In this document: positions 44,911-53,129 of the stretch, in pieces
How positions within the stretch are numbered: the stretch's first letter is position 1
Layout of the letters: each line of letters begins with the position of its first letter
Source of the DNA: Paractinoplanes brasiliensis
GTDB lineage: Bacteria > Actinomycetota > Actinomycetes > Mycobacteriales > Micromonosporaceae
DNA: 64,000 nt
NCBI RefSeq assembly: GCF_004362215.1
Contig: NZ_SNWR01000001.1
Coordinates: 2,668,001-2,732,000, forward strand
Reading direction: 5' to 3'
The notes under the pieces: generated by a model
Database searches by the model: none
Seen by the model: the letters and a program-made list of their open reading frames with translations, nothing else
Told to the model about the DNA's origin: nothing
Translations under genes and position numbers: made by a program

Positions 44911-45963
44911 CTACCCCGTCACGCTGACCGCGGTCAATGGCATCACCGAGTCTGCCGGCAGATCGAGACGACTCGGCGCCACCCCGGCCGCCACCAGCCG
45001 CGAGCCGAGCGCCGCCACCATCGCGCCGTTGTCGGTGCACAGCGCGGGGCGGGGCACCCGCACCTCGATGCCGTGCTTGGCCGCGCGCTCCTCGGCCAGC
45101 GCCCGCAGGCGCGAGTTCGCCGCCACGCCACCGCCGATCACCAGGGTTCGGACGCCGTTCACCCGGCAGGCCTCGATCGCCTTGGCGGTGAGCACATCGC
45201 AGACCGCTTCCTGGAACGAGGCCGAGACGTCGGCGATCGGCACCGGCTCGCCGGCGCGCTCGCGGGCCTCGACCCAGCGGGCGACGGCGGTCTTGAGCCC
45301 CGAGAACGAGAAGTCGAACCGGTGGGCGGCCAGGTCTTTCGGGGCGGTGAGCCCGCGCGGGAACCCGATCGACGCCGGGTCGCCTTCCTTGGCCGTACGG
45401 TCGATGACCGGTCCCCCGGGGAAGCCGAGCCCCAGCAGGCGCGCCACCTTGTCGAACGCCTCTCCGGCGGCGTCGTCGATGGTGGCCCCGAGCGGCGTGA
45501 CCCCGTTGGTGAGGTCGTCGACCAGCAGCAGCGAGGAGTGGCCGCCCGAGACCAGCATGGCGACCGCCGGCTCGGGCAGCGGGCCGTGCTCGAGCGTGTC
45601 GACCGCCACGTGCGCCGCCAGGTGGTTGACGCCGTAGATCGGCTTGTCGGCGGCCAGGGCGTACCCCTTGGCCGCGGCGACCCCGACGAGCAGCGCCCCG
45701 GCCAGACCGGGCCCGCTGGTCACCGCGATCGCGTCGATGTCGGCCAGGGTGACCTTGGCCTCGTCGAGCGCGCGCTGCATGGTCGGCACGAGCGCTTCGA
45801 GATGGGCGCGGCTGGCCACCTCGGGCACGACACCGCCGAACCGGGCATGCTGATCCACGCTGGACGCCAGCGCGTCGGCCAGCAAGGTGTGCCCCCGGAC
45901 GATGCCGACGCCGGTCTCGTCACAGGAGGTCTCGATCCCGAGGACCAGGGGCTCGTCAGCCAT
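44911..45963 (-). CDS. tsaD: tRNA N6-threonylcarbamoyladenosine synthase subunit TsaD
   Basis: Transfers the threonylcarbamoyl group to A37 of ANN-decoding tRNAs, with TsaB and TsaE. A 350-residue Kae1/TsaD protein. The metal-binding histidines are in GVNHLAAHVA (114 and 118), and the fold blocks LGIETSCDETGVGIV and AMLVSGGHSSLLLV are present. Its start overlaps rimI by 8 bp. Together with tsaB, tsaE, alr and others it forms one long leftward row. Confidence 0.98.
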   Translation of the reverse strand: MADEPLVLGIETSCDETGVGIVRGHTLLADALASSVDQHARFGGVVPEVASRAHLEALVPTMQRALDEAKVTLADIDAIAVTSGPGLAGALLVGVAAAKGYALAADKPIYGVNHLAAHVAVDTLEHGPLPEPAVAMLVSGGHSSLLLVDDLTNGVTPLGATIDDAAGEAFDKVARLLGLGFPGGPVIDRTAKEGDPASIGFPRGLTAPKDLAAHRFDFSFSGLKTAVARWVEARERAGEPVPIADVSASFQEAVCDVLTAKAIEACRVNGVRTLVIGGGVAANSRLRALAEERAAKHGIEVRVPRPALCTDNGAMVAALGSRLVAAGVAPSRLDLPADSVMPLTAVSVTG

Positions 45964-46393
45964 TGCGCATCATCACCAGGGCATCCGTGTTGCTCGGTTG
46001 GTAGTAGCCGCGCCGGATGCCGACGGGCTCGAAATCGTACCCGGCGTACAGGCGCTGGGCGGGCTCGTTGTCGACCGCCACCTCGAGCAGAGTCTGCTTG
46101 ATGCCGAGCCGGTGAGCCTCGTCGAGCAGCGCTTCGAGCAGCTTGCGCCCGGTGCCGCGGCGCTGCCCGGACCGGCGTACGGCGATGTTCTGCACCCATG
46201 CCTCGTCGAGGGTGGCCGCCAGCCCGCCGTAACCGAGCACCTCGTCGTGGTCGTCCAGCGCCACCACGTAGAAGTTGCGCTGCGCGAGCTCGTTCCAGAA
46301 CATGGCGGCCGTCCATTTCTCGTCGCCGAACAGATCCGCCTCCATCGGGACCACCTCGGCGATGTGCCACCAGCGGAAACGCTCGACCCGCAT
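45956..46393 (-). CDS. rimI: Ribosomal-protein-alanine N-acetyltransferase RimI-like
   Basis: A 145-residue GNAT acetyltransferase. The acetyl-CoA loop is VRRSGQRRGTGRKLLEALL, and the C-terminal part EVAVDNEPAQRLYAGYDFEPVG is typical of RimI. It lies between tsaB and tsaD, the usual place for rimI, with its ATG overlapping the tsaB stop by one base. It acetylates the N-terminus of S18 or other proteins. Confidence 0.93.
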   Translation of the reverse strand: MRVERFRWWHIAEVVPMEADLFGDEKWTAAMFWNELAQRNFYVVALDDHDEVLGYGGLAATLDEAWVQNIAVRRSGQRRGTGRKLLEALLDEAHRLGIKQTLLEVAVDNEPAQRLYAGYDFEPVGIRRGYYQPSNTDALVMMRNG

Positions 46394-47298
46394 CAGGTCA
46401 GCACCGGTTTGCGACCGGCCGGCTCGACGGCGTCCGGCCGGCGCAGGTAAAGCGGGGTCAAGATCTCGGACGGGGCGCCCGCACGGACACGGTCGGCGGC
46501 GAGCGCGACCAGGGCGGCGCCGGGCGGATAGAGCAGGTGCTCCTCGACAGGCACGCCGAACACGTCGCCGTACTTGAGGGCGCCCTCGCCCGCGACCCGG
46601 TCGACCAGGCCCTGCACACCGGCGCCAGGAGTTTCGGGCTGCCGGCCGGTCAGGTCGACGCCGTCGTCGCGGGCGGTGGCCTGCCCGATGAGGTCGGCCG
46701 CCTCTGCTCGGGCCAGCGCCGAGGCGACCCGCGCGGCGTCCACGCCGGCCAACGAGATCGCGGCCTCCAGGGTCTCGGACTCGGCGAGGGCGGCGGCGTC
46801 GGTGGCGGCGCTGTTGCGGGCGCGGCTGCGGGCCGGGGTGCCGGCGCGGACGATCGCGGCGGCCACGTCACCCGGCCGGGCGACGTCAGGCCCCAGCACG
46901 CGTACGCCGTCGGAGTACGTCGCGAAGTAGACCTCGCGCCGCCGGGCGTCGGTCGCGATCAGCACCCGGCCCGGACCGGCCGCCCGCCCCAGACCGTCGA
47001 GCGAGCAGACCCCGTACGTCGCAATGCCGAGCGCCTGGCCCATGCTCGCCGCCGTGACCAGGCCGACCCGCAGGCCGGTGAACGGGCCCGGCCCGAGCCC
47101 GGCGACGATCGCCCCCAGGTCACGCGGACGCACCCCCGCGTCGGCGAGGGTGGCCTCGATCTCGGGGGCCAGCTTCTCGCCGTGCGCGCGGGGGTCGACC
47201 GTACGCCGTTCGGCGATGCCGCGCAGGCCGTCGGCGGTCACCTCCACCAGCGCGGCGGTCGACGCGGGCGTTGCGGTGTCCAGAGCCAGTACGAGCAC
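46393..47298 (-). CDS. tsaB: tRNA threonylcarbamoyladenosine biosynthesis protein TsaB
   Basis: A scaffold and dimer partner for TsaD, 301 residues. The start VLVLALDTATPASTAAL and the block IVAGLGPGPFTGLRVGL are diagnostic of TsaB. I start at GTG 47298, where the family N-terminus begins, rather than at in-frame codons further upstream. An Ala/Arg-rich insert at about 135-185 makes it longer than E. coli TsaB. Followed by rimI with a one-base overlap. Confidence 0.95.
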   Translation of the reverse strand: MLVLALDTATPASTAALVEVTADGLRGIAERRTVDPRAHGEKLAPEIEATLADAGVRPRDLGAIVAGLGPGPFTGLRVGLVTAASMGQALGIATYGVCSLDGLGRAAGPGRVLIATDARRREVYFATYSDGVRVLGPDVARPGDVAAAIVRAGTPARSRARNSAATDAAALAESETLEAAISLAGVDAARVASALARAEAADLIGQATARDDGVDLTGRQPETPGAGVQGLVDRVAGEGALKYGDVFGVPVEEHLLYPPGAALVALAADRVRAGAPSEILTPLYLRRPDAVEPAGRKPVLT

Positions 47299-47308
47299 GT
47301 TGCAGACC

Positions 47309-47992
47309 CTAACCCGCGGCGCGCGGATCCCAGTCGACGACCGGGCGACCGCCGTCGGCCAGGGCCTTGTTGGTCGCGCTGAACGGACGTGCGCCGCGGA
47401 AACCCTCACGGTTGAGCGGGCTGGGGTGCCCGGCCTCGAGCACCACGTGGGCCGGGTTGGTGATCAGAGCCGCCTTCTTGCGCGCGTAACCGCCCCAGAG
47501 CAGGAACACCACGCGCTCGTCGCGAGCGTTCAGCGCCCGGATCGTGGCGTCGGTGAACGCCTCCCAGCCCTTGCCCGCGTGGGACGCGGCCGCTCCCGCA
47601 CGCACGGTCAGGACCGCGTTGAGCAGCAGGACGCCCTGTTTCGCCCAGCCGGTGAGGTCGCCCGCCGCGGGCGGGACGACCCCGACGTCCTCGGCCAGCT
47701 CCTTGAACACGTTGCGCAGCGACGGCGGGATGCGTACCCCCTCACGCACGCTGAAGCTGAGCCCGTGCGCCTGGCCGGGACCGTGATACGGGTCCTGCCC
47801 CAGGATCAGCACCCGGGTCTGCTCGGGAAGGCACAGCCGGTACGCCGTGAAGAGGTCCTCGATCGGCGGATAGATCGTGTGCGCCGCGTACTCGGAGGCG
47901 ACGAACTCGCCCAGCGCGGCTGTGGCCTTCTCGTCGAGAAAACCAGCCAGCTCGGCCTGCCATGCGGCCGGCAGCAACTCCGCCAGGTTCAA
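47309..47992 (-). CDS. ung: Uracil-DNA glycosylase
   Basis: Removes uracil from DNA. A 227-residue family 1 enzyme with the water-activating loop GQDPYHGPGQAHGL, the RIPPSLRNVFKEL block, LLLNAVLTV and the minor-groove loop GHPSPLN. I start at TTG 47992 (LNLAELLPAAWQ), which overlaps the tsaE stop and has GGAGGAG 5 bases upstream. A DNA-repair gene inside the t6A gene row is unusual. Confidence 0.96.
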   Translation of the reverse strand: MNLAELLPAAWQAELAGFLDEKATAALGEFVASEYAAHTIYPPIEDLFTAYRLCLPEQTRVLILGQDPYHGPGQAHGLSFSVREGVRIPPSLRNVFKELAEDVGVVPPAAGDLTGWAKQGVLLLNAVLTVRAGAAASHAGKGWEAFTDATIRALNARDERVVFLLWGGYARKKAALITNPAHVVLEAGHPSPLNREGFRGARPFSATNKALADGGRPVVDWDPRAAG

Positions 47993-48459
47993 GGTCGCTC
48001 CTCCATGTCGGTAAGGTCCGCGATGCGTGCGGCCCAGTCTCCGCCGTACGGGATCAGCTCGGCGACCCGGGTGTCGTCGTCGAGCCGGTCGAGCCGCACC
48101 AGCAGGTATTCGTCGTTCAGCTGCTCGACCAGGCCGGCGCCCCACTCGACGACGGTCACCGCGTCCTCGGCGGAGGCGTCCAGGTCGAGGTCGTCGATCT
48201 CGGCGCGCGGGTCGGGGCTGTCCCCCAGCCGGTACGCGTCCGCGTGCACCAGCGGAATCCGTCCCCGATGGACCCGCGCGATCACGAACGTCGGCGACGT
48301 GATCGAGTCCGTCACGCCGAGCCCAGCCCCGATGCCCTGCACCAGCGCTGTCTTGCCGGCGCCGAGCGGCCCGGTCAGCAGCACCAGGTCACCCGGGCGC
48401 AGGATCGAGGCGAGCCGTCGGCCGAACGCGCGGGTGTCGTCCACGGTGGGCAGCTTCAC
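47989..48459 (-). CDS. tsaE: tRNA threonylcarbamoyladenosine biosynthesis ATPase TsaE
   Basis: A small P-loop ATPase that drives the TsaB-TsaD cycle, 156 residues. Walker A is LLTGPLGAGKTALVQG, with SPTFVIARVHRG and the HADAYRLGD block following, all typical. It overlaps the hydrolase gene upstream (4 bp) and ung downstream. Its neighbours alr and the alpha/beta-hydrolase occupy the same places in other actinobacteria. Confidence 0.97.
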   Translation of the reverse strand: MKLPTVDDTRAFGRRLASILRPGDLVLLTGPLGAGKTALVQGIGAGLGVTDSITSPTFVIARVHRGRIPLVHADAYRLGDSPDPRAEIDDLDLDASAEDAVTVVEWGAGLVEQLNDEYLLVRLDRLDDDTRVAELIPYGGDWAARIADLTDMEERP

Positions 48460-49523
48460 GAGATCTTCTCCAGGAACGGCATCAGGGCGGCGTTGACCTC
48501 GTCGGCCTTCTCCAGCATCACGACGTGCCCGCTGTTGGCGACCTTGACGAGCTCGGCGTCGGGCAGGTACCGCAGGATCTCCTCGGAGTGGGTCACCGGG
48601 GTCAGGTAGTCGCGGGTGCCGACGATCACCAGCACGGGCGTGCCGCGCAGGGCCGACAGGGCCGGGAAACGGTTGTGGGTGTAGAGCGTGCGCAGGTATT
48701 TCGTCAACGTCTCGACCGACGTCCGGGAGTTCATGTTCTCCACGAACGTGACCAACGACGGACTGGGCTTGGGCTCACCGAAGCCGTACCGGCGGGTGAG
48801 CAGCCAGGCCAGGTCGGACGAGACCACGCGGGCCCGGTCGATCCGGCTGCCGCCCAGGTGGGCCGCCTTGCCCCAGAGCGGGAAGAAGGGCGCGCTGGCC
48901 CGCGCCACCAGCGAGGGGATGCCGAGCTTGGTCTTGTCGATCAGGCCGGCCGAGGTGGACATGAGGACCACGCCGGTGACGCGTTCGCCGAACCACTCCG
49001 GGTACTCCTCGGCGAACGCCATGATCGTCATGCCGCCCATCGAGTGACCGACCAGGAGGATGTGGCCGTCGGGCACGGCGGCGTCGAGCACCGCGGCCAG
49101 CGACTTCCCGAGCGCCGCGATGTCGTAGTCGCCGGACTGCAGCCGGCTCGAGCGACCGTGGCCGGGCTGGTCGTAGAAGACCAGACGGTGGTCGCCACGC
49201 TCTGTCAGGGCCTGGCGCTGGAAATAGAAGGTCCCCATGTCGAGCGCGAAGCCGTGCACGAAGACGATCGTGGGCCTGGGTTCCTCCGGCTCGGACCGGG
49301 GCTCGACGATCTCGACGTGCAGCTCGGTGCCGTCGGCCGCCGTGACCGTCATCTCGTGGTCGAACGGCTGGTCGCCGAACGGCTCGTCCGCGTACGGGTC
49401 GCCGGGCGCGCTGATCGATCGCCGCACCAGCACCCGCTCGACGGCGAACGCGGTGGCCAGCCCCGCGGCGACCACACCGACGGCCGCGCCGGCGATCCCG
49501 ACCTGTTTGGCCCGCTTGCTCAC
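48456..49523 (-). CDS. Alpha/beta-hydrolase with N-terminal membrane anchor
   Basis: A 355-residue hydrolase. An N-terminal hydrophobic segment (VGIAGAAVGVVAAGLATAFA) probably anchors it outside the membrane. The fold shows the oxyanion HGFALD, the nucleophile elbow GHSMGG and the late Asp (GTRDYLTP) and His (SGHVVMLE). It overlaps alr by 4 bp and tsaE by 4 bp, so it is translationally coupled to both. It is consistently found between alr and tsaE in actinobacteria; substrate unknown. Confidence 0.92.
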   Translation of the reverse strand: MSKRAKQVGIAGAAVGVVAAGLATAFAVERVLVRRSISAPGDPYADEPFGDQPFDHEMTVTAADGTELHVEIVEPRSEPEEPRPTIVFVHGFALDMGTFYFQRQALTERGDHRLVFYDQPGHGRSSRLQSGDYDIAALGKSLAAVLDAAVPDGHILLVGHSMGGMTIMAFAEEYPEWFGERVTGVVLMSTSAGLIDKTKLGIPSLVARASAPFFPLWGKAAHLGGSRIDRARVVSSDLAWLLTRRYGFGEPKPSPSLVTFVENMNSRTSVETLTKYLRTLYTHNRFPALSALRGTPVLVIVGTRDYLTPVTHSEEILRYLPDAELVKVANSGHVVMLEKADEVNAALMPFLEKIS

Positions 49524-50638
49524 GCAGCACCCCCCTGATAGACGCGGGGCACCCGGGAACTGCCGAAACGGGTCACGATCTCGTAGTTGATCGTGCCGAT
49601 GACCGCGGCCCAGTCGTCGGCAGTGGGGCCGCCGTCGTCGCCCGCCCCGAACAGCGTGGCCACGTCACCGGCGACGACCGGGTCATCGCCGACGTCGAGG
49701 ACGATCTGGTCCATGCAGACCCGCCCGGCCACCGTACGGCGTTTGCCGCCGAGCTGGACCGGGCCTGCGTTGGACGCCGCGCGGGGCACCCCGTCCGCGT
49801 AGCCCAGCGGCACCAGCGCCAGGGTCGTGTCGCGCTCGGTGAAGTAGGTGTGGCCGTAGGACACGCCCTGACCGGCCGGCACCCGCTTGGTCAACGCGAC
49901 CCGCGCCCGCGCCGTCATGGCCGGCCGCAACCCGTACGACTCGCCGGCCACCGGGGACAGCCCGTAGACCGCGATGCCGGGGCGTACGAGGTCGTAATGC
50001 GCGTCGGGGCGGGTCAGCGTCGCCGCCGAGTTCGCGATGTGCCGGTAACGCGGGGTGATACCGGCGCGCTCGGCCGTCGCCAGCCCCTCGGCGAAGAGGG
50101 CCAGCTGGTGGTCGATGGTCTCGTGACCGGGCTCGTCGGCGTAGACGAAGTGGCTCCAGACGCCGACCACGTCGATGTCGCCGTCGGCCTGCGCCTTGGC
50201 CGCCGCCTCGAGCAGCGCCGGCCACTCCGCCGGGGTGGCGCCGCCACGGGACAGACCGGTGTCGAGCTTCAGGTGGACCCGAGCCGTCCGCTCGGCCCGC
50301 CGGGCGGCCGTGACCAGCTCGCCGAGCAGCTGCACGCTGCCAGCGTTGAGGTCGATGCCGGCCGCCACACCCTCGTGCAACGGCATTCCGGGCGAGTGCA
50401 GCCAGGCCAGCACGGGCACCTCGAACCCGGCCCGGCGCAGCGCCAGGCCCTCGCCGAGCGTCGCCACGCCCAGCCACGTCGCCCCGCCCGCCAGCGCGGC
50501 CCGGGCCGAGGGCAGCATGCCGTGCCCGTAGCCGTCGCCCTTGACGACGGCCATGACCTCGGCGGTCGTCCTGGCGCGCAGCAACGCGACGTTGTCCCGG
50601 ATAGCGTCCAGATCGACCCGGACCTCGGCCTGCCACAT
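49520..50638 (-). CDS. alr: Alanine racemase
   Basis: Makes D-alanine for peptidoglycan. A 372-residue PLP enzyme: the cofactor Lys33 is in VMAVVKGDGYGHG and the second catalytic base Tyr in GVSYGHTYF, with the C-terminal beta domain ending RVPRVYQGG. It follows the NAD(P)HX repair gene after 10 bp. Confidence 0.97.
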   Translation of the reverse strand: MWQAEVRVDLDAIRDNVALLRARTTAEVMAVVKGDGYGHGMLPSARAALAGGATWLGVATLGEGLALRRAGFEVPVLAWLHSPGMPLHEGVAAGIDLNAGSVQLLGELVTAARRAERTARVHLKLDTGLSRGGATPAEWPALLEAAAKAQADGDIDVVGVWSHFVYADEPGHETIDHQLALFAEGLATAERAGITPRYRHIANSAATLTRPDAHYDLVRPGIAVYGLSPVAGESYGLRPAMTARARVALTKRVPAGQGVSYGHTYFTERDTTLALVPLGYADGVPRAASNAGPVQLGGKRRTVAGRVCMDQIVLDVGDDPVVAGDVATLFGAGDDGGPTADDWAAVIGTINYEIVTRFGSSRVPRVYQGGAA

Positions 50639-50648
50639 GATTCCCAGC

Positions 50649-52103
50649 CTACTGACCGGTCAGGTCACGAACGGTGGGGCGCAGAGCGGCGGCTATGTCG
50701 GGGGCGGTCACCGGGCCGTCCTCGGCGGCTCGGCGGCCGGCCAGGCCATGCGCGTACGCCGCCGCGACCGCCGCCCGCTCGGCCGGCACACCCGAGGCCA
50801 GCAGCGACCCCAGCAGCCCGGCCAGCACGTCGCCGCTGCCCGCCGTGGCCAGCGCGGACGTGCCCGTCGGATTGGCCCAGACCTCGCCGCCCGGGGTGGC
50901 CACGATGGTCCGGTCGCCCTTGAGCAGCACCACCGCGTTCATCCACGAGGCGAGTTTGAGCGCCGCGCCGGCACGGTCGTGACCGGGCGCCTCCCCGGCC
51001 AGGCGCTTGAACTCGCCGTCGTGCGGCGTGACCACCATCGGAGCGTCACGGCGCAGGTCCTCCGCGTGCTTGCCGTCGATCAGCAGGGTCAGCGCGTCGG
51101 CGTCGAGCACGACCGGCAGCGCGGTGGCGAGCACGCTGCGCAGCGTCGTGCGGGCCTGATCGTCGGTGCCCAGTCCGGAACCGCACACCCAGGCCTGCAC
51201 CCGCCCGGCAACGGCCACGCGGGGCGAGGCGACCACCGACGGGTGCGCACGCACGACCTCCTCATGGGCGCTGCCCGCATAGCGGACCATGCCGGTGGGG
51301 CCGGCCAGGGCGCCGCTCACACCGAGCAGGGCGGCCCCCGGATAGGTCGCCGAGCCGGTGGCGATGCCGACCACGCCCCGGGTGTACTTGTCGGAGGCCG
51401 GCCCTGGATGCGGCCACCAGGAGGCGACGTCGGCCGCGTCGGGCACGGAGACGGCCGGGCCGGCACGCAGCACCGGGCCCAGCCCGATGTCGACCAGCTC
51501 GATCTGACCGCAGCGCACCGCGGCGGGGCCGAGCACGTGGGCCGGCTTGAGGCAGCCGAACGTCACCGTGACATCGGCCGTGACGGCCGCGCCGGGCACG
51601 TCACCGGTGTCGACGGCCACGCCGCTCGGCACGTCGACCGCCACCACGACGGCCCGCGCCCCGGATCGCCCGCGCAGCTCGCCCAGCCTCTCGGCCACGG
51701 CCGCCGCGGGCTTGCGCAGGCCGCCGCTGGCCCCGATGCCGACGATGCCGTCGAGCACGAGGTCGGCCCGCTCGGGCAGCTCGGCGACGGTGAAGCCGCC
51801 CGCCGCGCGCAGCGCCCGCAACCCGGCCAGGTGAACGCGGTCGGGCCGCATGAGCAGGGCACGCACCTGGGCGCCGCGCCGGGCCAGCGCGGCCCCGGCG
51901 TAGAGCGTGTCGCCACCGTTGTCACCGCTGCCCACCAGCAGAACGACACGCGCGCCGTAGACACCGCCCGCGTCCTGCAGCAACAGCGCGCAGCGCCTCG
52001 CCAGCCCGGCCGCGGCCCGCTGCATCAGCGTGCCCTCGGGCAGAGCCGCCATCAGCGTCTGCTCGGCCGCGCGCACATCCGCAACCCGCCATGCCTGCCG
52101 CAT
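50649..52103 (-). CDS. nnr: Bifunctional NAD(P)HX epimerase / ADP-dependent NAD(P)HX dehydratase
   Basis: Repairs damaged hydrated NAD(P)H. A 484-residue fusion: the N-terminal YjeF_N epimerase (VVLLVGSGDNGGDTLYAGAAL, then VAVDVPSGV) and the C-terminal ribokinase-like dehydratase (VVTPHDGEFKRL, GDRTIVATPGG, TAGSGDVLAGLLGSLLA). I start at ATG 52103, with GGAGG 5 bases before it. It lies between acpS and alr, as usual for this gene. Confidence 0.95.
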   Translation of the reverse strand: MRQAWRVADVRAAEQTLMAALPEGTLMQRAAAGLARRCALLLQDAGGVYGARVVLLVGSGDNGGDTLYAGAALARRGAQVRALLMRPDRVHLAGLRALRAAGGFTVAELPERADLVLDGIVGIGASGGLRKPAAAVAERLGELRGRSGARAVVVAVDVPSGVAVDTGDVPGAAVTADVTVTFGCLKPAHVLGPAAVRCGQIELVDIGLGPVLRAGPAVSVPDAADVASWWPHPGPASDKYTRGVVGIATGSATYPGAALLGVSGALAGPTGMVRYAGSAHEEVVRAHPSVVASPRVAVAGRVQAWVCGSGLGTDDQARTTLRSVLATALPVVLDADALTLLIDGKHAEDLRRDAPMVVTPHDGEFKRLAGEAPGHDRAGAALKLASWMNAVVLLKGDRTIVATPGGEVWANPTGTSALATAGSGDVLAGLLGSLLASGVPAERAAVAAAYAHGLAGRRAAEDGPVTAPDIAAALRPTVRDLTGQ

Positions 52104-52216
52104 CGGTCCTCCAGCCATCTCGGTGTTGCCGACGGTTCTAGCGCACCCCTGCGACATTTTCCCGCCGCGCCACCCGGATGCCGCTTCCCCACAACGCCGC
52201 CGGCACACCGTTGTCA

Positions 52217-52330
52217 GCCGGCGCCGCCCACGTCCCGGCGTGCCGGCGCCGCCCACGTCCCGGCGTGCCGGCGCCGCCCACGTCCCGGCGTGCCGGCGCC
52301 GCCCACGTCCGGTGTGCCGGCGCCGCCGGG
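52217..52330. repeat. 25-bp GC-rich tandem repeat (about 4.5 copies)
   Basis: Copies start at 52217, 52242, 52267, 52292 and, with one base lost, 52316. The unit begins GCCGGCGCCGCCCACGTC. It lies between the start of the NAD(P)HX gene and the end of acpS, in a 235-bp gap. The 25-base period is not a multiple of three and no coding frame is evident, so it is a minisatellite-type locus. Confidence 0.9.
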
Positions 52331-52338
52331 CTTCCCGG

Positions 52339-52707
52339 TCAGGATTCGGCGACCACCATGGCCGAGGCGATGCCACCGTCGTGCGAGAGCGACAAATGCC
52401 ACCTGTTGACCCCGCGCTCGGCGGCGACCGCGGCCACCGTGCCCGACACGGTCAGCCAGGGGCGGCCATCGGGATCGGCCACGATCTCGCAGTCGTGCCA
52501 GAGCATGCCCGCGGGAGCGCCCAGAGCCTTGGCCACCGCCTCTTTGGCCGCGAACCGGGCAGCCAGCGACTCGGCCGACCGCGGGTTGCCCGTGGAGCTC
52601 ACTCGCTCGCCCTCGGTGAAGAGCCGGGTCGCCAGCAGAGGCGTCCGGTCGAGAGCACGGGCGAAGCGCTCCACCAGAACAACATCGATGCCGACAGCCA
52701 CGATCAC
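52339..52707 (-). CDS. acpS: Holo-[acyl-carrier-protein] synthase
   Basis: Attaches 4'-phosphopantetheine to acyl carrier protein. A 122-residue protein with the metal-binding start IVAVGIDVVLVERF and the helix AARFAAKEAVAKALG. It is first in the leftward acpS-nnr-alr row and divergent from the EspC-like gene, with DnaA boxes in between. Confidence 0.96.
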   Translation of the reverse strand: MIVAVGIDVVLVERFARALDRTPLLATRLFTEGERVSSTGNPRSAESLAARFAAKEAVAKALGAPAGMLWHDCEIVADPDGRPWLTVSGTVAAVAAERGVNRWHLSLSHDGGIASAMVVAES

Positions 52708-52742
52708 GGCCCAACCTTATCGGTAGTCGCCCCTGCACACCC

Positions 52743-52777
52743 GGCCTGTGGACAACCGCCGGCGTTGTCCACAGGCC
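52743..52777. promoter_or_regulatory. Two opposed perfect DnaA boxes in a 14-bp inverted repeat
   Basis: GGCCTGTGGACAAC (52743-52756) and its exact complement (52764-52777) flank a 7-base centre. Each arm holds a DnaA box: TGTGGACAA at 52747-52755 and TTGTCCACA at 52765-52773, the actinobacterial consensus. It lies 36 bases upstream of the acpS start on one side and 65 bases before the EspC-like gene on the other. DnaA binding here could regulate either gene or titrate DnaA. Confidence 0.7.
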
Positions 52778-52841
52778 ACTCCGTGGCCGCCTTGCGACCC
52801 CTAAATTCCTCGCATCCGTTCGCCCCATCCGGAGGTTGCTG

Positions 52842-53129
52842 ATGAATCCCGATCTCGAGGCCGACATCGAGGCCCTGCGACGCGCGGCCTCAGGCGTGGC
52901 GGCCACCGGCGCCCGGGTGACCGCCGCAGCCGCCGACGAGCCGGCCCCGCCACAGGTCCCGCGCTGGGCCACCGTCGACGCGGCCCAGCTGGCCGCTGAT
53001 GCCGCCCGCCGGCAGCTGACGATGATCGGCGCCGAGATCGAAGAGACCGCCCGCCGCATCACCGCGGCCGCCGAGGCTTATGAGCTGGCCGACGCCCGTG
53101 CCGCCACCCGCCTGCGGCTGACCCGATGA
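52842..53129 (+). CDS. EspC-like (type VII secretion-associated) small helical protein
   Basis: A 95-residue, almost entirely helical protein starting MNPDLEADIEALRRAASGVA. A central Pro-rich turn separates two long helices. The second ends AAAEAYELADARAATRLRL, which contains YxxxD (Tyr80-Asp84), the general type VII export signal. Size and pattern match the EspC/DUF2580 group. GGAGG lies 6 bases before ATG 52842. Its end overlaps the next gene by 4 bp (ATGA). No ESX ATPase or EccD is in the window, so secretion would depend on a system elsewhere (inference). Confidence 0.75.
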   Translation: MNPDLEADIEALRRAASGVAATGARVTAAAADEPAPPQVPRWATVDAAQLAADAARRQLTMIGAEIEETARRITAAAEAYELADARAATRLRLTR

